Source: an uncultured Alphaproteobacteria bacterium
GTDB taxonomy: Bacteria; Pseudomonadota; Alphaproteobacteria; Puniceispirillales; Marisalimonadaceae
Reading direction: 5' to 3'
DNA: 44,569 bases
Assembly: GCA_937142855.1 (NCBI GenBank)
Contig: CAKZQZ010000036.1
Coordinates: 1 to 44,569 of the forward strand
The notes beneath the pieces were generated by a model. It did not search any database. It saw only the letters and a list, made by a program, of their open reading frames with translations, and had not been told where the DNA came from. A program made the position numbers and the translations under genes. Position 1 is the stretch's first letter. Every line of letters starts with the position of its first letter. This document shows positions 1 to 7,624 of this stretch, piece by piece.

Positions 1-507
1 ATATTATTAGTTATTTTTGGATTGTCTTCCTATACTCTAGATGCTTTTGCTCATTCAGCTGAGTCTACAGTTGGAGTATCTATTGGTTCTAAAAACAAAG
101 AAAATATTTATAAGTCTATTAAAACCACAACTGAATTAGCTCTCTTCTTTTCAATTTTTATAGGAATAATCTTATATACTTTTAACTATTATGTGTTAGC
201 TATGTTTACTGATTTAATGGTGTTAAGAGAAATGATTGATGATCTATGGGGACTTGTTGTTATTACCCCATTTGTTTCAATGTTAGCATTCCAACTAGAT
301 GGGATTTTTATTGGAGCTACTTTAGCTAAAGAAATGAGAAATTGTATGATTTTATCATCTTTAATTTTTTGCTTAATTATAGAATTTTTTTATCCCACTA
401 CTCTAGATTTAAAAACTCTCTACTCATGTTTTCTTTTATTTTTAATTTTAAGAGGAGTTTTTTTAACAATGTATTTAAACAGAGTTTTTAAATTAGTTAG
501 AAGTTAA
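1..507 (+). CDS. MATE/DinF-family multidrug efflux protein, C-terminal part (partial)
   Basis: The reading frame is open through the left edge, so the true start lies outside the window and 168 residues of the C-terminal half are visible. Family features are the LDAFAHSAESTVG stretch near the left edge, which matches the DGFA-x-AAE-x-LVG motif of DinF-type MATE exporters, and LDGIFIGAT-x-A-KEMRN, which matches the second-half LDG-x-FIGAT motif. Several hydrophobic segments fit the last membrane helices. MATE proteins use a Na+ or H+ gradient to expel cationic drugs and metabolites across the inner membrane; the substrate here cannot be told. The next gene starts 35 bases later behind a CAGGA ribosome site. 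A TTG at 22 is in frame but would cut into the conserved domain, so it is not a credible start. Confidence 0.85.
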   Translation: MLLVIFGLSSYTLDAFAHSAESTVGVSIGSKNKENIYKSIKTTTELALFFSIFIGIILYTFNYYVLAMFTDLMVLREMIDDLWGLVVITPFVSMLAFQLDGIFIGATLAKEMRNCMILSSLIFCLIIEFFYPTTLDLKTLYSCFLLFLILRGVFLTMYLNRVFKLVRS

Positions 508-542
508 CTTAATGTATTGATTACATTTAATCAGGATGAAAC

Positions 543-998
543 ATGAATTTTAATAATGCATTTACTGATAAAATAATCTTCAGGCGCGCTATTTTACTTA
601 TGGTTTTTCTGTCGATTTTATTGGAGTTGATACCAACTATTTTTGATTTCGAAAGATATTATGGTTTAAGTCGCTTTATAAATCAGGGATTATTATCGAT
701 TTATCTTGATAACAAACTTGAATTGTATTTAACAGCTATCATGTCTTTTTTTTCTTTAACGAGTATAATCTTAATATATTTTTTTGTACCTATAGGTAAA
801 TATTTTTTTCTTGTTTTTACTATATTTAATTTTTTTACAATTATGTTTGGAGGAGACATTATAAACTATGGTTTTTTATATCCAATTCAGTGGTTAAAAA
901 ATGTCACGGAGGCGCTTTTAATTTATTTTATGTTTTGGGGATTAGCTAAAAATCATTTTAAAATTAGTAAAACTTATACTCAAGATAACAATTTATAA
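543..998 (+). CDS. hypothetical four-helix membrane protein
   Basis: I do not recognise this 151-residue protein. It shows about four hydrophobic segments (roughly residues 14-32, 61-80, 84-103 and 117-134), with a positively charged N terminus (KIIFRR) and a polar C terminus, so an inner-membrane location is likely. It has no cysteine pair or catalytic motif that I can see. It follows the MATE gene by 35 bases and may share its transcript. The coding assignment rests on an uninterrupted frame, an ATG behind CAGGA and consistent hydrophobic composition. It could be a DoxX-like or DUF-type small membrane protein, but nothing in the sequence decides that. Confidence 0.6.
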   Translation: MNFNNAFTDKIIFRRAILLMVFLSILLELIPTIFDFERYYGLSRFINQGLLSIYLDNKLELYLTAIMSFFSLTSIILIYFFVPIGKYFFLVFTIFNFFTIMFGGDIINYGFLYPIQWLKNVTEALLIYFMFWGLAKNHFKISKTYTQDNNL

Positions 999-1056
999 TT
1001 TGTAAAAAAACTCTAGTTAGATAATTTTAGATATTAATATACTGAAAGGATATCTA

Positions 1057-1575
1057 ATGAGCAGCAATATAATTCCAGGTAAAAAAGCACCACTTTTAAA
1101 TATTGATACTATCAGTGGAAACACTTGGTCGTTAGATATGTATTTAAATAAATCTAAATGTATGGTTGTGTTTTATAGGGGCTTACATTGTCCAGTTTGT
1201 TCTGTTTTTTTAAAGCAAATTGATAGTCAGTTGTTAGAATATAAAAAATCTAATACTCAAGTCATAGCCGTGTCTATGGATAATAAAGAAAAAGCTCTTA
1301 AAACAAAATCTGATTGGTCAATTAAAAATCTTAACATTGCCTACGGCCTAAGTGAAGACGATGCTAGGAAGTGGGGGCTTTATATTTCAAAGTCTATTAA
1401 GGAAGCCGAAAGCGATATATTCTGCGAACCTGGCTTATTTATAATAAGGGAAGATGGTACACTTTATCTTGCTAATACATCAAATATGCCATGGGCAAGA
1501 CCTGATTTAACTGATTTTCCAGCTAAACTTATATTTGCTGAGGAGAATAATTATCCAGTTAGAGGAAATTATTAA
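1057..1575 (+). CDS. AhpC/TSA-type peroxiredoxin-like protein
   Basis: A 172-residue thioredoxin-fold protein of the AhpC/TSA superfamily. Residues 5-35 give the opening strand (PGKKAPLLNIDTISG), followed by VVFYRGLHCPVC with Cys45 and Cys48, then VIAVSMDN and a late GLFIIREDGTLY strand. In classical peroxiredoxins the active site reads T-x-x-C; here it is a CxxC pair like that of the peroxiredoxin-like PRX_like families, which may make it a thioredoxin-like reductase or a one-site peroxidase. There is no signal peptide, so it is probably cytosolic and may detoxify organic hydroperoxides. The start sits behind AAAGGAT. It is convergent with the photolyase-family gene, with only 10 bases between the stops. 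Confidence 0.85.
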   Translation: MSSNIIPGKKAPLLNIDTISGNTWSLDMYLNKSKCMVVFYRGLHCPVCSVFLKQIDSQLLEYKKSNTQVIAVSMDNKEKALKTKSDWSIKNLNIAYGLSEDDARKWGLYISKSIKEAESDIFCEPGLFIIREDGTLYLANTSNMPWARPDLTDFPAKLIFAEENNYPVRGNY

Positions 1576-1585
1576 ACTATAAAAA

Positions 1586-3091
1586 TCAATTTGTTGAAGT
1601 TTTATTCTCTATAAATATTGATGCTTTTTCAAAAATTGAATTTTTCTTATCTTTATCCATTCTTTCTAAAGATTTTATCAATATTGAAAGCCTGGGGTTG
1701 GTTTTAAAGAAAGATAAATTGTCATTCATAAACTTCCAATACAAACCATCAACTATATCGCACCATGCATCCCTTTTGTAATTGCTCATTTTGAGTATAT
1801 AATTTGAACCACAAGAATAAGGTTTTGTAGCAAAAATGCCTCCATCAGCAAATGTACCCATTCCATAAACATTAGGAACCATTACCCAGTCAGAAGAGTC
1901 TACAAACATTTCCATAAACCATCTATAAATTTCATCAGGATGTATTCTTGAGAGATTCATTATATTACAAACAATCATTAACCTTGGAATATGATGTGTA
2001 TATCCATATTTCAAACAATCATTGATTACATCATCAAGAGGTTTGATGCCAGTTGTTCCTTCATACCAGTCTTTAGTTAATTTTCTATTATGTTGCCAAA
2101 AATTTAATTTTTTTTCCTCTCGACCTTTATAATGATAAATGCCTCTAATAAATTCTCTCCATCCTATTATTTGTCGAATGAAGCCCTCTAAAGAATTAAG
2201 CGGTACAGAGTTTTCTTTTGAATAATTAATAGCTCTTGTAATAATTTCTTTTGGAGTTAAAAGTCCCATATTAATAATGGGACTTAATGCGCTATGAAAT
2301 AGGAAATTATTATTGTCGATTATAGCGTCTTCATATGTTCCAAAATTATGAAATTTGGTCTGAAAAAATACTTCCATCCAACTCAAAGCATCCTCTCTAT
2401 TTGTTGGCATCCAAAGGTAATCAGAAGATCCTGGGTGATCTTTAAATATAATATTGATTTTTTCCTTTAGATCATTGATTTTATTGTCTTTTATAGTTTT
2501 TGGTGTTTCAGGTACATTGATATCCCTTGGAATTTTCTTTCTATTTTCTTCATCAAAAGACCATTTTCCTCCAATTGGTTTTGTATTTTCGTCAATTAAA
2601 ATTGACAGTTTAATCCTGATTTTTTGATAAAAACTTGCCATTCTAATTAAATTTTTTTGAGTATTTGCAAATTCTAAAAACTCAGATCTTGAAACTAGAA
2701 ACATTGGACTTTGTAACAATTTAGTTTGTATATTATTTGTGATTACGAATTTATTAAAAATATCTTCAAAGAAATGATCTTCGATTTCAAAATAGTTGAT
2801 CGTTTCAATTTTTTGGTCTTTTAAAATACTTAGTAATTTATCTTCATATGAAACTTTGAAATTTTTATCATCTATTGAGTAATAATAAACTATGTAGCCA
2901 TTCTCTATTAACTTGTCTCTATACTGCCTCATAGCCCATAAAAACATTAATATTTTTAGTTTATGGTGTTTATGATAGGTCGTTAAGCCAAAATCTTCGG
3001 CCATAAAAATTTTTTTTATTTTTGTCTTTTCTAAATACTCTAATGGAAAGAGCTGATTGCCTAAAATTAATAATAAATCATTATTTTGCAT
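1586..3091 (-). CDS. cryptochrome/photolyase-family protein (FeS-BCP clade), lacking two Fe-S ligands
   Basis: About 501 residues from the ATG at 3091; a GTG at 3112 (508 residues, overlapping the upstream stop) is also possible. It opens with the Rossmann-like antenna strand LLLILGNQLFP, has the R-QIIGWREFIRG motif in the middle and HHIPRLMIVCN, then MGTFADGG-FATKPY and KMSNYKRDAWCDI in the FAD-binding domain. This is the bacterial (6-4) photolyase/CryB-like group (COG3046), flavoproteins that repair UV lesions or sense blue light. Family members hold a 4Fe-4S cluster with four cysteines. Numbering from the GTG, Cys366 matches the first ligand and Cys451 probably the last, but the C-x-x-C segment between SNY and LYW is missing, about ten residues shorter than in Agrobacterium PhrB. 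It lies 7 bases downstream of the enolase-family gene, so the two are likely co-transcribed. Confidence 0.88.
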   Translation of the reverse strand: MQNNDLLLILGNQLFPLEYLEKTKIKKIFMAEDFGLTTYHKHHKLKILMFLWAMRQYRDKLIENGYIVYYYSIDDKNFKVSYEDKLLSILKDQKIETINYFEIEDHFFEDIFNKFVITNNIQTKLLQSPMFLVSRSEFLEFANTQKNLIRMASFYQKIRIKLSILIDENTKPIGGKWSFDEENRKKIPRDINVPETPKTIKDNKINDLKEKINIIFKDHPGSSDYLWMPTNREDALSWMEVFFQTKFHNFGTYEDAIIDNNNFLFHSALSPIINMGLLTPKEIITRAINYSKENSVPLNSLEGFIRQIIGWREFIRGIYHYKGREEKKLNFWQHNRKLTKDWYEGTTGIKPLDDVINDCLKYGYTHHIPRLMIVCNIMNLSRIHPDEIYRWFMEMFVDSSDWVMVPNVYGMGTFADGGIFATKPYSCGSNYILKMSNYKRDAWCDIVDGLYWKFMNDNLSFFKTNPRLSILIKSLERMDKDKKNSIFEKASIFIENKTSTN

Positions 3092-3098
3092 TTCTAAT

Positions 3099-4274
3099 TT
3101 ACTCAAACACACTTAATTTTGTTGTATTTGATTTAATAAAATCCCAATTATATTTAACGCCTAAACCCACACCACTAGGTACAGATACGCATCCATCAGT
3201 ACCTATACAGTCTATCATATCTGTGTATCCACATGTGTAAACTGGTGCCATTGTGTTTGGGCAGTCTGGGCCTACTAGTGCTACCTCATAAAAATTAGAA
3301 TTTCTTGTTGCAGCCATTACATGCCTATGTGCAGGGCCACATGCATGAACTTCTACATCAACTCCAAATGCTTCTGCCAAGTGAGAAATTTTCATAGCTC
3401 CAGTTATCCCCATATCATATTCAGGATCAGATCTTAAGAAATCAGTTCCTCCAGCAATTAAAAAATCACATTTGGTCTCAATACCCCTTATATGCTCTGT
3501 TTGTAAAATAGGTGTTTTTAACATTTCACGTAGTCGCTTGTGAGAAAATGCTGAAACACCGCTATCTCTATACGGATCTTCTAGCCAGAAATAACCGGCT
3601 TCGTCGCAAGCCCTTCCAACGTATAAAGCGTCTGCAAACGTTCTTAATTGACAGGCTGGATCAAGCATTAAAGTCATTTTATTGCCCACTTCTCTAGCAA
3701 CATGTAGGACATTTTCAGCTTCTTCTTTAGCATTACCTTCATGCCAGCCGTGAACCTTAAAAGCCCTGTATCCCATATCAAAACATTCATGAGCAAAATC
3801 ACTAAAAGCTTCTTTGCTATCAAGTCCGCCGTTTCTGTCTCCATGATAAGTACTTGCATATGCAGGTAAACGTTTTCTATAACCTCCCAATAAAACACCA
3901 ATAGAACAATTTAGGGATTTACCAGCCCAATCCCATAATGCAATATCTAGGGGGCCATGACCCATATGATCAAATTGTCTTAACTCTCTTTTGAAATCAT
4001 CATAAATTTTTTCTCTTTCTACTGCATTATATTCAAGTAATTTAGGGGCCAACATTTTTGTTTGTGCACAAGCTACTTGGTTCCCACCCCAATGAGTAAC
4101 GTATTCACCTCTGCAACCATCTTTAGTTTCTATTACAACAGCATATTTATCTAATTCAATTGATTGACCCTTAGCATAACCAACTGCACCGATAGTATTG
4201 GCATTTGTTAAAAGGCCAAGATTTTGTGCAATGTGTTTAAATTCGTGTATCTCAACTCTTTTAATTTGGCTCAT
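3099..4274 (-). CDS. mandelate racemase/muconate lactonizing enzyme family protein (enolase superfamily)
   Basis: 391 residues with the enolase-superfamily layout: an N-terminal capping domain to about residue 130, then a TIM barrel. Metal ligands are readable as Asp205 (MLDPACQ), Glu232 (WLEDPYRD) and Glu260 (LQTEHIRG). Asp283 or Asp287 and His310 (VEVHACG) fit the Asp-His dyad of the mandelate racemase/acid-sugar dehydratase groups. The usual K-x-K catalytic pair after the second strand is K-V-H (residues 173-175). Such enzymes abstract the proton alpha to a carboxylate and either racemise or dehydrate sugar acids; the substrate is unknown. It starts behind GAGG and is divergent from an LldD-like 2-hydroxyacid dehydrogenase, which suggests sugar-acid or hydroxyacid catabolism (inference). 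Confidence 0.87.
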   Translation of the reverse strand: MSQIKRVEIHEFKHIAQNLGLLTNANTIGAVGYAKGQSIELDKYAVVIETKDGCRGEYVTHWGGNQVACAQTKMLAPKLLEYNAVEREKIYDDFKRELRQFDHMGHGPLDIALWDWAGKSLNCSIGVLLGGYRKRLPAYASTYHGDRNGGLDSKEAFSDFAHECFDMGYRAFKVHGWHEGNAKEEAENVLHVAREVGNKMTLMLDPACQLRTFADALYVGRACDEAGYFWLEDPYRDSGVSAFSHKRLREMLKTPILQTEHIRGIETKCDFLIAGGTDFLRSDPEYDMGITGAMKISHLAEAFGVDVEVHACGPAHRHVMAATRNSNFYEVALVGPDCPNTMAPVYTCGYTDMIDCIGTDGCVSVPSGVGLGVKYNWDFIKSNTTKLSVFE

Positions 4275-4368
4275 TTATATTTTCCTCAAAAAAAATTGAA
4301 TAGACAAAATTATAAAAACTTATATGTTTTTTTATTTTAAATAATATTTATTTAAAACTACTTATTAC

Positions 4369-4374
4369 CATAAT
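4369..4374 (+). promoter_or_regulatory. possible -10 element for the lldD-like gene
   Basis: The 118-base divergent gap between the enolase-family gene and the lldD-like gene is almost pure AT. CATAAT matches the sigma-70 -10 consensus at five of six positions, 18 bases before the ATG, and would give a very short leader. No good -35 box precedes it at the right distance, and several other AT hexamers in the gap compete, so this is only a suggestion. Confidence 0.25.
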
Positions 4375-4392
4375 CCATGTAAAGGATATTAA

Positions 4393-5541
4393 ATGAATTT
4401 AAATGATTGTTATAATTTTCAAGACTTTAGAAAATTAGCTAAAAAACGTCTTCCTTCACCTATTTTCCATTATATAGATGGCGCCGCTGATGACGAAGTT
4501 ACTTACAATAGAAATACCGCAGCTTATAATGATGCAGATTTAATACCAAATGTGCTCAGGGGCGTTGAAAACGTTGATTTATCAACCACAATATTTGGTA
4601 AAAAATTAGACTTACCATTTTATTGTGCACCTACTGCCTTGCAGAGATTATTTCATTACGAAGGTGAAAGGGCTGTAGGTAAAGCAGCTCAAAAATTTGG
4701 AACCATGTTTGGTGTTTCATCATTAGGCACAGTTAGCGTTGAAGAAATTGCTTCTATTGTTTCCACACCTAAAATGTTTCAATTTTATTTTCATAAAGAT
4801 AGAGGCTTAAATGATAGTATGCTTGAAAGAGTAAAAGCTGCAAAATTTGATGTCTTAGCTCTAACGGTAGATACAATCACAGGGGGAAACCGTGAGAGAG
4901 ATCTTAGGACTGGATTTACTTCTCCACCTAGATTAACTCTATCTAGCCTCTTTAGCTTTGCTTCTAAGCCAATGTGGGCAATAAATTATCTTACAAAACC
5001 AAAATTTGAGCTTCCACAATTACAAGATCATGTTAGTGAAGGAACGAACACGGCAACATCTATAGGATCATATTTTTCTTCTATGTTAGATCAATCAATG
5101 AATTGGAAGGATGCTGAACAGCTTTGTTCAAAATGGGGTGGTCATTTTGCTCTTAAAGGCATCATGAGTGTTGAAGATGCAAAGAAAGCTGTCGATATAG
5201 GATGTACTGGCATAATGGTGTCTAATCATGGAGGCAGGCAGCTAGATGGAGCAAGGGCACCTTTTGATCAACTAGCAGAAATAGTTGATGCAGTTGGTGA
5301 TAAGATAGATGTTATTTGTGAGGGAGGAATTCAGCGAGGCACTCACATATTAAAAGCTTTGTCAGTAGGAGCAAAGGCATGCTCAGGTGGAAGGATGTAT
5401 CTTTATGGTCTTGCTTCTGCTGGGCAGGCTGGTGTTGAGAGAGCATTGAGTTTGTATAAAGCTGAACTTGAGAGAGACATGAAATTAATGGGTTGTACTA
5501 ATATTAAAGAATTAAATAGATCTAATATTAAATTTAGATGA
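4393..5541 (+). CDS. lldD: FMN-dependent alpha-hydroxy-acid dehydrogenase, L-lactate dehydrogenase-like
   Basis: 382 residues, the family's usual length. It starts with the FQDFRKLAKKRLPSPIFHYI helix typical of LldD and glycolate oxidase, has YCAPTALQRLFH and GVSSLGTVSVEEIA in the FMN-binding barrel, Lys255 (ALKGIMS), the catalytic SNHGGRQLDG with His279 and Arg282, and the late EGGIQRGTHILKALSVGA phosphate-binding region. These enzymes oxidise L-2-hydroxyacids such as L-lactate or glycolate to the 2-oxoacid. The electron acceptor may be quinone or oxygen; the loop that would decide (about 175-230) is not distinctive to me. The start is behind AAAGGA. The next gene overlaps by four bases (ATGA), so translation is coupled. 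The exact substrate, and therefore the gene symbol, is uncertain. Confidence 0.87.
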   Translation: MNLNDCYNFQDFRKLAKKRLPSPIFHYIDGAADDEVTYNRNTAAYNDADLIPNVLRGVENVDLSTTIFGKKLDLPFYCAPTALQRLFHYEGERAVGKAAQKFGTMFGVSSLGTVSVEEIASIVSTPKMFQFYFHKDRGLNDSMLERVKAAKFDVLALTVDTITGGNRERDLRTGFTSPPRLTLSSLFSFASKPMWAINYLTKPKFELPQLQDHVSEGTNTATSIGSYFSSMLDQSMNWKDAEQLCSKWGGHFALKGIMSVEDAKKAVDIGCTGIMVSNHGGRQLDGARAPFDQLAEIVDAVGDKIDVICEGGIQRGTHILKALSVGAKACSGGRMYLYGLASAGQAGVERALSLYKAELERDMKLMGCTNIKELNRSNIKFR

Positions 5542-6221
5542 ATTTAATCAATACATATATAAAACCATTATCTAAAATTTTTCTTATTACCTCAGTTCCT
5601 CATACCTCTTGGAGTGCGTTAAAAACAGAATTTTTTAGACCAAGGTTGAAAACATTTTTTTCCCTTTGTTTTGGTTTGTTTATTTTCGGTTTAGGAGAGA
5701 GTGTATTAGTTATTTCTAATAACGGAGTAACACCATGGACAGTTTTAGCAGAGGGTGTTGCTGAAAAGATAGATGTTGGTATAGGTCTTTCTACTTTTAT
5801 TATTAGCGTTTTGGTATTTTTATTGTGGGTTCCTCTTAAATTAAAACCAGGAATTGGGACAATAATGAATATTTTTATTATTGCGATGACAATGGGCGGG
5901 GTAATACCACATTTATATTTTTTAAATAATATTTTAGACCCTCTGTTTTTGTCATTTTTGGGAACTTTTTTAGTAGGTCTAGGAAGTGGCATTTATTTGA
6001 TTGCTAACCTTGGCCCAGGCACAAGAGATGGCCTAATGACAGGTATATCAAAAAAATATGGTAAGCCAATAAGTCTTGTAAGGTTTACAATTGAGTTTTC
6101 AGTAGTGTTAGTTGGATGGATTTTGGGTGGAACTCTAGGAATAGGTACCATTATATTTGCAGTTTTTATTGGTCCTTTTGTTTCTATTAGTTTAAAACTT
6201 GTATCGTCTCTGTATAAATAA
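5538..6221 (+). CDS. YczE/YitT-like integral membrane protein
   Basis: 227 residues with five or so membrane helices. Diagnostic stretches are SNNGVTPWTVLAEGVA (about 67-82) and IANLGPGTRDGLMTG (about 154-168), the paired N/D-LG-x-x-PWD and LGPG-x-RDGLM motifs of the YczE/YyaS family of inner-membrane proteins of unknown transport role. The start overlaps the stop of the lldD-like gene (ATGA), so the two are made together. This suggests a role linked to hydroxyacid use, for instance moving a substrate or product, but no family member known to me has a proven substrate. It is convergent with the TauE-like gene, two bases apart. Confidence 0.75.
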   Translation: MNLINTYIKPLSKIFLITSVPHTSWSALKTEFFRPRLKTFFSLCFGLFIFGLGESVLVISNNGVTPWTVLAEGVAEKIDVGIGLSTFIISVLVFLLWVPLKLKPGIGTIMNIFIIAMTMGGVIPHLYFLNNILDPLFLSFLGTFLVGLGSGIYLIANLGPGTRDGLMTGISKKYGKPISLVRFTIEFSVVLVGWILGGTLGIGTIIFAVFIGPFVSISLKLVSSLYK

Positions 6222-6223
6222 CT

Positions 6224-6964
6224 TTAAATTGTTTTTAAAAACAAAGATATACCTAGAACTATTAAAGTAAAGAGTACCAAATTTCTAAATTGTTTATGAT
6301 TAATTTTGTCTCTTATTTTTGTTCCTATCTGTTGGGATATAAAAGCTGGTATTATTAAAATCAAACTAAAAATTAGATCTTCTTTTGTTGCAAATCCATA
6401 ATAAATTAAAGATCCATAAAGAGGAAAAGAACCAATAAAATACATTGTAGACACAGTTCTTACAAATTTTTCTTTTGGCAAATCAACTGCAACTAAATAT
6501 GCAAGCATAGGTGGACCATAAAATGTTGAAAGTCCTCCTAAAATTCCTGAGCCAAAACCAATAATTGTAGTTATGATCTTTTCATAATTTTGTTTTATAT
6601 TATTTATTTTGAAACCAAAACAATTGACTAATGCAGCAAAAATGATTGAGACAGCAATTATTTGAGTAATGGTGTTTATATCTATCTCTAAGATTAATCG
6701 GGCTCCAATTATTAAGCCAACTACAAGACTTAAAAACATGGGTAAAAATCTGTAACTACTTACCCCTTCTTTAAATTTTATTTGTAAAAAATTTGTTAAA
6801 AAAATGGGGGCACAAAGAAGAATCATTGCTGTTGTAGGTGGTATTATGAAGGCGATTATTGGTAAAGCAACCATTGGCATTCCAAAACCTAATGTTCCTT
6901 TAACAAGACCACCTGCCAGTACTGCTAAAATAATAACTAAAACTATAGAAGGATCATTATACAT
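6224..6964 (-). CDS. TauE/SafE (TSUP) family sulfite/anion exporter-like permease
   Basis: 246 residues, seven or eight hydrophobic helices. The N-terminal LAGGLVKGTLGFGMPMVALP (about 16-35) and the second-half repeat GFGSGILGGLSTFYGPPMLA (about 136-155) are the paired signature repeats of the TSUP family. Members move sulfite, sulfoacetate, sulfolactate or other anions across the inner membrane; the substrate cannot be read from sequence. There is no strong ribosome site before ATG 6964. No sulfonate-degrading gene is nearby, so the neighbourhood does not help assign a substrate. It is divergent from the nitroreductase gene across an 82-base AT-rich gap. Confidence 0.85.
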   Translation of the reverse strand: MYNDPSIVLVIILAVLAGGLVKGTLGFGMPMVALPIIAFIIPPTTAMILLCAPIFLTNFLQIKFKEGVSSYRFLPMFLSLVVGLIIGARLILEIDINTITQIIAVSIIFAALVNCFGFKINNIKQNYEKIITTIIGFGSGILGGLSTFYGPPMLAYLVAVDLPKEKFVRTVSTMYFIGSFPLYGSLIYYGFATKEDLIFSLILIIPAFISQQIGTKIRDKINHKQFRNLVLFTLIVLGISLFLKTI

Positions 6965-7046
6965 TGTGTGTCTTTAAAAAAAATGTAATTAATATAGTTG
7001 TTTGTATTATTTTAATTAACATGTAAAGTTTTTTTATTTTTATATA

Positions 7047-7622
7047 ATGAATGAAATAATAAATTTTTTAAAAAAAAGAAGATCCGTCACAGCTAAAGCC
7101 ATGAATGATGGTCAAGTAAGTTTAGACCATTTAAATGAAATTTTAGAATGTGGTCTTAGAGTTCCAGATCATGGTGCGTTAAACCCATGGAAAATCACTG
7201 TAATTCAAGGTGAGGCAAAAAAAAGAATTGGTAATGAAATTCTTGCTAAAGAGTATAAATTATCAAATCCTGAAGCTAGTAATGATGATTTGGATTATGA
7301 AAAAAATAGGTTAAATAGAGCTGCCATTGTAATTGTTGTTCTATGTACACCTGTCTTCCATCCTAAAATTCCTAAATGGGAAATGGAACTTTCAAGTGGT
7401 GCAGTGTGTTCAAATTTATTAATTGCAGCACAATCCTTAGGTTATGCTGCTCAATGGCTAACTGAATGGTATTCTTATAATCAAAATGTATTAAAAGAGT
7501 TTGGGGGAGATCCTAAAACTGATAAAATTGCTGGATTTATCTACATCGGAAATAAACAAAAAGAACCTGTAGAAAGAAGAAGGCCTATCAAAAATAAAAT
7601 AATAAGCTTTATAGATAAATGA
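7047..7622 (+). CDS. nitroreductase family protein, YdjA-like
   Basis: 191 residues, the short nitroreductase length. It opens with FLKKRRSVTAKAMNDG, whose Arg pair binds the FMN phosphate, then LRVPDHGALNPWKITVI, which matches the APDHG-x-x-PW motif of E. coli YdjA, and ends with GFIYIG-x-KQKEPVERRRP. These small FMN enzymes work as dimers and reduce nitro or quinone compounds with NAD(P)H, though YdjA's natural substrate is unknown. No Shine-Dalgarno precedes the ATG; the bases just before it read TATATA, so the leader may be short or the start unusual. It is convergent with the dehydratase gene, two bases between stops. Confidence 0.88.
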   Translation: MNEIINFLKKRRSVTAKAMNDGQVSLDHLNEILECGLRVPDHGALNPWKITVIQGEAKKRIGNEILAKEYKLSNPEASNDDLDYEKNRLNRAAIVIVVLCTPVFHPKIPKWEMELSSGAVCSNLLIAAQSLGYAAQWLTEWYSYNQNVLKEFGGDPKTDKIAGFIYIGNKQKEPVERRRPIKNKIISFIDK

Positions 7623-7624
7623 TT

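Noticed and set aside
3022-3240. Plus-strand reading frame across the photolyase/enolase-family junction
   Set aside because: It is antisense to two well supported genes, has no family motif and no ribosome site.
6229-6244. 16-base palindrome TTGTTTTTAAAAACAA near a convergent junction, as a possible bidirectional terminator
   Set aside because: It has no GC stem and no loop, and lies inside the last codons of the TauE-like gene.
7042-7047. TATAAT just before the nitroreductase gene as its -10 box
   Set aside because: The hexamer includes the first base of the start codon, so transcription would begin inside the gene.
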